Assembly: GCA_002189035.1 (NCBI GenBank)
Contig: NEEC01000484.1
Location: 1 to 29,955 of the forward strand
Length of the DNA: 29,955 nucleotides
DNA from: Utricularia gibba
Taxonomy: Eukaryota; Streptophyta; Magnoliopsida; Lamiales; Lentibulariaceae
Reading direction: 5' to 3'
Part shown: positions 13,874-21,580 of the stretch, piece by piece
How positions within the stretch are numbered: the first letter of the stretch is position 1
Layout: each line of letters starts with the position of its first letter
The notes under the pieces: model-generated
What the model was told of the DNA's origin: nothing
The model's database searches: none
The model's input: the letters and a program-made list of their open reading frames with translations, nothing else
Made by a program: the position numbers and the translations under genes

Positions 13874-15116
13874 ATGCATCACGATTTTCATCGAGTAGCA
13901 CCCGATTGGGCTCAGGAGCCAGACCGAACCTTGGGCCCTTACAAAGCTGCCAACGACAGCACCCGCCTTAAAATGGCAAGCTATTGCTTGAAAAACCATT
14001 CAGGCAGCCGCCGAAAACCCAACGTTGATAAATGCATCACTTATTTTCCGGGCTACAACTGACTATGGGCCATAGCCCGACCCGACCTCTGGCCCAATCC
14101 CGAAACCCCCCAAGAGCGCCTTCTGAAATATAAAGTAGAGTGTTGAGAAAACCCGTTGGGGTTCTCATGACATCCTAACTAAAGCAAATGCATTACGATT
14201 TCGTCGAGTACGACCCGATTGGGCTTAGTAGCCAGACCGAATCTCGGGGCCCTGACAAAGCTCCCAACTACAGCACCCACCTTAAAACGGCAAGCTGTTG
14301 CTTGAAAAACCATTTAGGCAGCCGCCGAAAACCCATCGTTGATAAATGCATCACTTATTTTCCGGGCTACAACTGACTATTGGCCTGAGCCCGACCCGAC
14401 CTCTGGCCCAATCCCGAAACCCTCCGAGGGCGCCTTCTCAAATATATAGCAGAGTGTTGAGAAAACCCATTGGGGTTCTCATGACATCCTAACTACATCA
14501 AATGCGTTACGATTTTCGTCGAGTGCGACCCGATTGGGCTTAGTAGCCAGACCGAATCTCGGGCCGGACAAAGCTCCCAACTTTAAATGGCAAGCTATTG
14601 CTTGACAAACCATGTGGGCAGCCGCCGACAACCCAACGTTAATAAATGCATCACTTCTTTTGCCGGGCTACAGCTGACTTTGGGCTCAAGCCCGACCCGA
14701 ATCCGGCCCGATCTCGGTGACCCACAAAAGCGCCTTGTCAAGTGTAAAGCATGCTGTTGAAAAAACCATTTGGGGTGGTCATGAGATCCTAACTTCAATA
14801 AAGGGTCACGATTTACGTCGAATGGGATCGGATTGTGCTGTGAAGTCAGACCGATCCTTGGGTCCGGACGAAGTTCCCAAACAACAGCACCCGCAAAAAA
14901 ACGACAACTTTTCCTCGAAAAAAGCATGTAGGCAGCCGCCGAAAACCCAACGTTAATAAATGCATCACTTTTTTGGCCGGGCTACAAATGACTATGGGCC
15001 AGAGCGCGACTCGACCATTTGCTCGATACTAGTGCCAGCCTAGAGCGCCTCCTCAAATATAAATCAGGTTGTTGAGAAAACCATTTGGGGTGCTCATGAC
15101 ATCCTAACTTCAAAAA
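13874..15116 (+). repeat. HOR unit 12 (A-B-C-D) with 13-bp deletion in C
   Basis: Length 1243 bp. A 13874-14187, B 14188-14501, C 14502-14801 (300 bp), D 14802-15116. B1 has one extra G near 14246. C1 carries the 13-bp deletion joined at 14581/14582. D1 begins AGGGTCACG, a private variant. Six-base C-run in A2. Confidence 0.95.
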
Positions 15117-16370
15117 ATGCATCACGATTTTCATCGAGTAGCACCCGATTGGGCTCAGGAGCCAGACCGAACCTTGGGCCCTTACAAAGCTGCCAACGAC
15201 AGCACCCGCCTTAAAATGGCAAGCTATTGCTTGAAAAACCATTCAGGCAGCCGCCGAAAACCCAACGTTGATAAATGCATCACTTATTTTCCGGGCTACA
15301 ACTGACTATGGGCCATAGCCCGACCCGACCTCTGGCCCAATCCCGAAACCCCCCAAGAGCGCCTTCTGAAATATAAAGTAGAGTGTTGAGAAAACCCGTT
15401 GGGGTTCTCATGACATCCTAACTAAAGCAAATGCATTACGATTTCGTCGAGTACGACCCGATTGGGCTTAGTAGCCAGACCGAATCTCGGGCCCTGACAA
15501 AGCTCCCAACTACAGCACCCACCTTAAAACGGCAAGCTGTTGCTTGAAAAACCATTTAGGCAGCCGCCGAAAACCCATCGTTGATAAATGCATCACTTAT
15601 TTTCCGGGCTACAACTGACTATTGGCCTGAGCCCGACCCGACCTCTGGCCAATCCCGAAACCCTCCGAGGGCGCCTTCTCAAATATATAGCAGAGTGTTG
15701 AGAAAACCCATTGGGGTTCTCATGACATCCTAACTACATCAAATGCGTTACGATTTTCGTCGAGTGCGACCCGATTGGGCTTAGTAGCCAGACCGAATCT
15801 CGGGCCGGACAAAGCTCCCAACGACAGCACCCGACTTTAAATGGCAAGCTATTGCTTGACAAACCATGTGGGCAGCCGCCGACAACCCAACGTTAATAAA
15901 TGCATCACTTCTTTTGCCGGGCTACAGCTGACTTTGGGCTCAAGCCCGACCCGAATCCGGCCCGATCTCGGTGACCCACAAAAGCGCCTTGTCAAGTGTA
16001 AAGCATGCTGTTGAAAAAACCATTTGGGGTGGTCATGAGATCCTAACTTCAATAAAGGCATCACGATTTACGTCGAATGGGATCGGATTGTGCTGTGAAG
16101 TCAGACCGATCCTTGGGTCCGGACGAAGTTCCCAACAACAGCACCCGCAAAAAAACGACAACTTTTCCTCGAAAAAAGCATGTAGGCAGCCGCCGAAAAC
16201 CCAACGTTAATAAATGCATCACTTTTTTGGCCGGGCTACAAATGACTATGGGCCAGAGCGCGACTCGACCATTTGCTCGATACTAGTGCCAGCCTAGAGC
16301 GCCTCCTCAAATATAAATCAGGTTGTTGAGAAAACCATTTGGGGTGCTCATGACATCCTAACTTCAAAAA
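15117..16370 (+). repeat. HOR unit 13 (A-B-C-D)
   Basis: Length 1254 bp. A 15117-15430, B 15431-15742, C 15743-16055, D 16056-16370. Essentially the left-block consensus. B2 has lost one C near 15650. Six-base C-run in A2. Confidence 0.95.
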
Positions 16371-17621
16371 ATGCATCACGATTTTCATCGAGTAGCACCC
16401 GATTGGGCTCAGGAGCCAGACCGAACCTTGGGCCCTTACAAAGCTGCCAACGACAGCACCCGCCTTAAAATGGCAAGCTATTGCTTGAAAAACCATTCAG
16501 GCAGCCGCCGAAAACCCAACGTTGATAAATGCATCACTTATTTTCCGGGCTACACTGACTATGGGCCATAGCCCGACCCGACCTCTGGCCCAATCCCGAA
16601 ACCCCCGAGCGCCTTCTGAAATATAAAGTAGAGTGTTGAGAAAACCCGTTGGGGTTCTCATGACATCCTAACTAAAGCAAATGCATTACGATTTCGTCGA
16701 GTACGACCCGATTGGGCTTAGTAGCCAGACCGAATCTCGGGCCCTGACAAAGCTCCCAACTACAGCACCCACCTTAAAACGGCAAGCTGTTGCTTGAAAA
16801 ACCATTTAGGCAGCCGCCGAAAACCCATCGTTGATAAATGCATCACTTATTTTCCGGGCTACAACTGACTATTGGCCTGAGCCCGACCCGACCTCTGGCC
16901 CAATCCCGAAACCCTCCGAGGGCGCCTTCTCAAATATATAGCAGAGTGTTGAGAAAACCCATTGGGGTTCTCATGACATCCTAACTACATCAAATGCGTT
17001 ACGATTTTCGTCGAGTGCGACCCGATTGGGCTTAGTAGCCAGACCGAATCTCGGGCCGGACAAAGCTCCCAACGACAGCACCCGCTTTAAATGGCAAGCT
17101 ATTGCTTGACAAACCATGTGGGCAGCCGCCGACAACCCAACGTTAATAAATGCATCACTTTCTTTTGCCGGGCTACAGCTGACTTTGGGCTCAAGCCCGA
17201 CCCGAATCCGGCCCGATCTCGGTGACCCACAAAAGCGCCTTGTCAAGTGTAAAGCATGCTGTTGAAAAAACCATTTGGGGTGGTCATGAGATCCTAACTT
17301 CAATAAAGGCATCACGATTTACGTCGAATGGGATCGGATTGTGCTGTGAAGTCAGACCGATCCTTGGGTCCGGACGAAGTTCCCAACAACAGCACCCGCA
17401 AAAAAACGACAACTTTTCCTCGAAAAAAGCATGTAGGCAGCCGCCGAAAACCCAACGTTAATAAATGCATCACTTTTTTGGCCGGGCTACAAATGACTAT
17501 GGGCCAGAGCGCGACTCGACCATTTGCTCGATACTAGTGCCAGCCTAGAGCGCCTCCTCAAATATAAATCAGGTTGTTGAGAAAACCATTTGGGGTGCTC
17601 ATGACATCCTAACTTCAAAAA
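16371..17621 (+). repeat. HOR unit 14 (A-B-C-D)
   Basis: Length 1251 bp. A 16371-16680 (310 bp), B 16681-16993, C 16994-17306, D 17307-17621. A2 lost one A near 16554 and carries the CCCCCGAGCG variant near 16604 that it shares with unit 9. C1 reads CCCGCTTTAAAT (no A), the first occurrence of a form common further right, while keeping the left-type GACAAACC. C2 has one extra T near 17161. Confidence 0.95.
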
Positions 17622-18871
17622 ATGCATCACGATTTTCATCGAGTAGCACCCGATTGGGCTCAGGAGCCAGACCGAACCTTGGGCCCTTACAAAGCTGCCA
17701 ACGACAGCACCCGCCTTAAAATGGCAAGCTATTGCTTGAAAAACCATTCAGGCAGCCGCCGAAAACCCAACGTTGATAAATGCATCACTTATTTTCCGGG
17801 CTACAACTGACTATGGGCCATAGCCCGACCCGACCTCTGGCCCAATCCCGAAACCCCCAAGAGCGCCTTCTGAAATATAAAGTAGAGTGTTGAGAAAACC
17901 CGTTGGGGTTCTCATGACATCCTAACTAAAGCAAATGCATTACGATTTCGTCGAGTACGACCCGATTGGGCTTAGTAGCCAGACCGAATCTCGGGCCCTG
18001 ACAAAGCTCCCAACTACAGCACCCACCTTAAAACGGCAAGCTGTTGCTTGAAAAACCATTTAGGCAGCCGCCGAAAACCCATCGTTGATAAATGCATCAC
18101 TTATTTTCCGGGCTACAACTGACTATTGGCCTGAGCCCGACCCGACCTCTGGCCCAATCCCGAAACCCTCCGAGGGCGCCTTCTCAAATATATAGCAGAG
18201 TGTTGAGAAAACCCATTGGGGTTCTCATGACATCCTAACTACATCAAATGCGTTACGATTTTCGTCGAGTGCGACCCGATTGGGCTTAGTAGCCAGACCG
18301 AATCTCGGGCCGGACAAAGCTCCCAACGACAGCACCCGCTTTAAATGGCAAGCTATTGCTTGACAAACCATGTGGGCAGCCGCCGACAACCCAACGTTAA
18401 TAAATGCATCACTTCTTTTGCCGGGCTACAGCTGACTTTGGGCTCAAGCCCGACCCGAATCCGGCCCGATCTCGGTGACCCACAAAAGCGCCTTGTCAAG
18501 TGTAAAGCATGCTGTTGAAAAAACCATTTGGGTGGTCATGAGATCCTAACTTCAATAAAGGTCACGATTTACGTCGAATGGGATCGGATTGTGCTGTGAA
18601 GTCAGACCGATCCTTGGGTCCGGACGAAGTTCCCAACAACAGCACCCGCAAAAAAACGACAACTTTTCCTCGAAAAAAGCATGTAGGCAGCCGCCGAAAA
18701 CCCAACGTTAATAAATGCATCACTTTTTTGGCCGGGCTACAAATGACTATGGGCCAGAGCGCGACTCGACCATTTGCTCGATACTAGTGCCAGCCTAGAG
18801 CGCCTCCTCAAATATAAATCAGGTTGTTGAGAAAACCATTTGGGGTGCTCATGACATCCTAACTTCAAAAA
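17622..18871 (+). repeat. HOR unit 15 (A-B-C-D)
   Basis: Length 1250 bp. A 17622-17934, B 17935-18247, C 18248-18558, D 18559-18871. C1 has CCCGCTTTAAAT with left-type GACAAACC, and C2 lost one G near 18531. D1 begins AGGTCACG, 2 bp shorter than usual. Five-base C-run in A2. Confidence 0.95.
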
Positions 18872-19029
18872 ATGCATCACGATTTTCATCGAGTAGCACC
18901 CGATTGGGCTCAGGAGCCAGACCGAACCTTGGGCCCTTACAAAGCTGCCAACGACAGCACCCGCCTTAAAATGGCAAGCTATTGCTTGAAAAACCATTCA
19001 GGCAGCCGCCGAAAACCCAACGTTGATAA
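18872..19029 (+). repeat. Half-monomer A1 (reference unit)
   Basis: 158 bp, opening ATGCATCACGATTTTC. Type 1 halves share GATTGGGCT, the CAGACCGAA box, CAAAGCT, an AGCACCC element, CTTGAAAAACC and an ending that runs through CAGCCGCCGA and AACCCA. The A1 half is the most constant of the eight across the window. Confidence 0.9.
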
Positions 19030-19184
19030 ATGCATCACTTATTTTCCGGGCTACAACTGACTATGGGCCATAGCCCGACCCGACCTCTGGCCCAATCCCG
19101 AAACCCCCAAGAGCGCCTTCTGAAATATAAAGTAGAGTGTTGAGAAAACCCGTTGGGGTTCTCATGACATCCTAACTAAAGCAA
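19030..19184 (+). repeat. Half-monomer A2 (reference unit)
   Basis: 155 bp, opening ATGCATCACTTATTTTCC. Type 2 halves share CCGGGCTAC, a TGACTA-like element, a pyrimidine-rich CCCGACCCGACC stretch, GCGCCTTCT, a TATA-like block, TGTTGAGAAAACC and TCATGACATCCTAACT. A2 contains the five- or six-base C-run that varies between units. Confidence 0.9.
19074..19108 (-). other. G-run cluster on the minus strand of A2, loose G-quadruplex candidate
   Basis: The plus strand has five C-runs of three or more in 35 bases (CCCGACCC, then CCC, CCC and CCCCC), so the minus strand has five G-runs. One loop is 9 bases, longer than the usual limit of seven, so this is a relaxed and not a canonical quadruplex motif. 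B2 has a similar cluster, giving about two per HOR. Confidence 0.35.
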
Positions 19185-19341
19185 ATGCATTACGATTTCG
19201 TCGAGTACGACCCGATTGGGCTTAGTAGCCAGACCGAATCTCGGGCCCTGACAAAGCTCCCAACTACAGCACCCACCTTAAAACGGCAAGCTGTTGCTTG
19301 AAAAACCATTTAGGCAGCCGCCGAAAACCCATCGTTGATAA
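19185..19341 (+). repeat. Half-monomer B1 (reference unit)
   Basis: 157 bp, opening ATGCATTACGATTTCG. Marked by GAGTACGACC, AACTACAGCACCCACC and AAAACGGCAAGCTGTTGC, which separate it from C1. GGGCCC lies within it. Confidence 0.9.
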
Positions 19342-19497
19342 ATGCATCACTTATTTTCCGGGCTACAACTGACTATTGGCCTGAGCCCGACCCGACCTCT
19401 GGCCCAATCCCGAAACCCTCCGAGGGCGCCTTCTCAAATATATAGCAGAGTGTTGAGAAAACCCATTGGGGTTCTCATGACATCCTAACTACATCAA
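19342..19497 (+). repeat. Half-monomer B2 (reference unit)
   Basis: 156 bp, opening ATGCATCACTTATTTTCC. Marked by ATTGGCCTGAGCCCGACC, CCCTCCGAGGG and a TATATA element at 19439-19444. Confidence 0.9.
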
Positions 19498-19654
19498 ATG
19501 CGTTACGATTTTCGTCGAGTGCGACCCGATTGGGCTTAGTAGCCAGACCGAATCTCGGGCCGGACAAAGCTCCCAACGACAGCACCCGACTTTAAATGGC
19601 AAGCTATTGCTTGAAAAACCATGTGGGCAGCCGCCGACAACCCAACGTTAATAA
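19498..19654 (+). repeat. Half-monomer C1 (reference unit)
   Basis: 157 bp, opening ATGCGTTACGATTTTCG, so the usual ATGCAT is replaced by ATGCGT. Marked by GAGTGCGACC, CGGGCCGGACAAAGC and CCATGTGGGCAGCC. This half holds the site of the 13-bp deletion in units 9, 11 and 12. Confidence 0.9.
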
Positions 19655-19810
19655 ATGCATCACTTCTTTTGCCGGGCTACAGCTGACTTTGGGCTCAAGC
19701 CCGACCCGAATCCGGCCCGATCTCGGTGACCCACAAAAGCGCCTTGTCAAGTGTAAAGCATGCTGTTGAAAAAACCATTTGGGGTGGTCATGAGATCCTA
19801 ACTTCAATAA
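19655..19810 (+). repeat. Half-monomer C2 (reference unit)
   Basis: 156 bp, opening ATGCATCACTTCTTTTGCC. Marked by GGGCTCAAGCCC (a short inverted repeat with a 2-base loop), GATCTCGGTGACCCAC and AGCATGCT (perfect 8-base palindrome). It lacks the TATA-like block of the other type 2 halves. Confidence 0.9.
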
Positions 19811-19968
19811 AGGCATCACGATTTACGTCGAATGGGATCGGATTGTGCTGTGAAGTCAGACCGATCCTTGGGTCCGGACGAAGTTCCCAACAACAGCACC
19901 CGCAAAAAAACGACAACTTTTCCTCGAAAAAAGCATGTAGGCAGCCGCCGAAAACCCAACGTTAATAA
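19811..19968 (+). repeat. Half-monomer D1 (reference unit)
   Basis: 158 bp, opening AGGCATCACGATTTACG. Marked by GGATCGGATTGTGCTGTG and GGGTCCGGACG, and by three A/T runs at 19904-19910, 19918-19921 and 19927-19932. Its variants TTTACG versus TTTTCG and GGCATC versus GGTGTC separate left from right units. Confidence 0.9.
19904..19932. other. A/T-run cluster of monomer D1, possible DNA bend
   Basis: An A7 run (19904-19910), a T4 run (19918-19921) and an A6 run (19927-19932) have centres about 12 and 10 bp apart, near one helical turn. Runs of this kind spaced by a turn are known to curve DNA. The cluster occurs once per HOR, only in D1. Curvature itself is inferred. Confidence 0.45.
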
Positions 19969-20125
19969 ATGCATCACTTTTTTGGCCGGGCTACAAATGA
20001 CTATGGGCCAGAGCGCGACTCGACCATTTGCTCGATACTAGTGCCAGCCTAGAGCGCCTCCTCAAATATAAATCAGGTTGTTGAGAAAACCATTTGGGGT
20101 GCTCATGACATCCTAACTTCAAAAA
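19969..20125 (+). repeat. Half-monomer D2 (reference unit)
   Basis: 157 bp, opening ATGCATCACTTTTTTGGCC. Its middle (TTTGCTCGATACTAGTGCC region) has no clear counterpart in A2, B2 or C2, so it is the most divergent type 2 half. The TATAAA block at 20067-20072 and the following GAAAACC box are kept. Confidence 0.9.
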
Positions 20126-21580
20126 ATGCATCACGATTTTCATCGAGTAGCACCCGATTGGGCTCAGGAGCCAGACCGAACCTTGGGCCCTTACAAAGCT
20201 GCCAACGACAGCACCCGCCTTAAAATGGCAAGCTATTGCTTGAAAAACCATTCAGGCAGCCGCCGAAAACCCAACGTTGATAAATGCATCACTTATTTTC
20301 CGGGCTACAACTGACTATGGGCCATAGCCCGACCGACCTCTGCCCAATCCCGAAACCCCCAAGAGCGCCTTCTGAAATATAAAGTAGAGTGTTGAGAAAA
20401 CCCGTTGGGGTTCTCATGACATCCTAACTAAAGCAAATGCATTACGATTTCGTCGAGTACGACCCGATTGGGCTTAGTAGCCAGACCGAATCTCGGGCCC
20501 TGACAAAGCTCCAACTACAGCACCACCTTAAAACGGCAAGCTGTTGCTTGAAAAACCATTTAGGCAGCCGCCGAAAACCCATCGTTGATAAATGCATCAC
20601 TTATTTTCCGGGCTACAACTGACTATTGGCCTGAGCCCGACCCGACCTCTGGCCCAATCCCGAAACCCTCCGAGGCGCCTTCTCAAATATATAGCAGAGT
20701 GTTGAGAAAACCCATTGGGGTTCTCATGACATCCTAACTAATCAAATGCATTACGATTTCGTCGAGTGCGACCCGATTGGGCTTAGTAGCCAGACCGAAT
20801 CTCGGGACAAAGCGTTAAAACGGCAAGCTGTTGCCCATTTAGTCGTTGATAAATGCATCACTTATTTTCCGACAACTGACTATTGGCCTGAGCCCGACCC
20901 GACAATTTTGCAGAGTGTTGAGAAAACCCATTGGGGTTCTCATGACCTACATCAAATGCGTTACGATTTTCGTCGAGTGCGACCCGATTGGGCTTAGTAG
21001 CCAGACCGAATCTCGGGCCGGACAAAGCTCCCAACGACAGCACCCGCTTTAAATGGCAAGCTATTGCTTGAAAACCATGTGGGCAGCCGCCGACAACCCA
21101 ACGTTAATAAATGCATCACTTCTTTTGCCGGGCTACAGCTGACTTGGGCTCAAGCCCGACCCGAATCCGGCCCGATCTCGGTGACCCACAAAAGCGCCTT
21201 GTCAAGTGTAAAGCATGCTGTTGAAAAAACCATTTGGGGTGGTCATGAGATCCTAACTTCAATAAAGGCATCACGATTTTCGTCGAATGGGATCGGATTG
21301 TGCTGTGAAGTCAGACCGATCCTTGGGTCCGGACGAAGTTCCCAACAACAGCACCCGCAAAAAAACGACAACTTTTCCTCGAAAAAAGCATGTAGGCAGC
21401 CGCCGAAAACCCAACGTTAATAAATGCATCACTTTTTTGGCCGGGCTACAAATGACTATGGGCCAGAGCGCGACTCGACCATTTGCTCGATACTAGTGCC
21501 AGCCTAGAGCGCCTCCTCAAATATAAATCAGGTTGTTGAGAAAACCATTTGGGGTGCTCATGACATCCTAACTTCAAAAA
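20126..21580 (+). repeat. HOR unit 17, five-monomer variant (A-B-B'-C-D)
   Basis: Length 1455 bp. A 20126-20436, B 20437-20745, extra monomer B' 20746-20955, C 20956-21265, D 21266-21580. A2 and B also carry several small losses (near 20333, 20342, 20512, 20524 and 20674), so damage is spread over about 750 bp up to 21070. D2 and the next A1 are intact. C1 has CCCGCTTTAAAT with GAAAACC, and D1 is the first with TTTTCG. Confidence 0.95.
20746..20955 (+). repeat. Extra truncated monomer B' in unit 17
   Basis: 210 bp, about 103 bp shorter than a full monomer. It begins B-like (ATGCATTACGATTTCG), has the C-type GAGTGCGACC, then returns to B markers (AAAACGGCAAGCTGTTGC). Several separate gaps can be placed against B: the AACTACAGC region, part of the GAAAAACC box, the CAGCCGCCG region, bases around CCGGGCTAC, and about 45 bp covering the CCCAATCCC to TATA stretch. 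Confidence 0.9.

Larger units (their letters stand above)
18872..20125 (+). repeat. HOR unit 16 (A-B-C-D), used here as the reference unit
   Basis: Length 1254 bp. A 18872-19184, B 19185-19497, C 19498-19810, D 19811-20125, that is 313, 313, 313 and 315 bp with no obvious indel damage. It is mosaic: C1 has CCCGACTTTAAAT like the left block but GAAAAACC like the right block, and D still has the left-type TTTACG. Five-base C-run in A2. Confidence 0.96.

Noticed and set aside
18872-19060. A 62-residue plus-strand open frame starting at the A1 ATGCAT in nearly every unit
   Set aside because: Its start is just the ATG inside the repeat's own ATGCAT motif and its stop follows from repeat sequence. 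There is no synonymous-biased variation or recognisable protein family; the copies are identical at DNA level.
19271-19320. Telomere-like words (TTTAGG, TTTGGGG, CCCGAAACCC)
   Set aside because: Each occurs singly inside a longer half-monomer and never in tandem, so they are not interstitial telomere repeats.
19692-19703. GGGCTCAAGCCC inverted repeat in C2 as a terminator or cruciform
   Set aside because: The stem is five base pairs with a two-base loop and no T-run follows. It is too small to support a structural claim.
19811-19840. Possible CENP-B box around TTTTCGTCGA in monomers
   Set aside because: Against the essential core TTCG-4N-A-2N-CGGG, C1 and B1 match TTCG and CG but miss the A and two of the last bases. 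D1 right-type matches TTCG and A but not CGGG. Left-type D1 even loses TTCG. Not a credible box.
19991-20251. An 86-residue minus-strand open frame that recurs with an identical translation in most units
   Set aside because: It recurs because the DNA recurs. It lies in the most constant repeat segment, shows no domain or signal I recognise, has no flanking gene signals, and other units break or extend it by single-base indels. A 62-residue plus-strand frame overlaps it antisense.
20746-20955. Insertion of a mobile element in unit 17
   Set aside because: The extra sequence is almost wholly satellite with B and C markers. No terminal repeats, target-site duplication or foreign coding sequence is visible.
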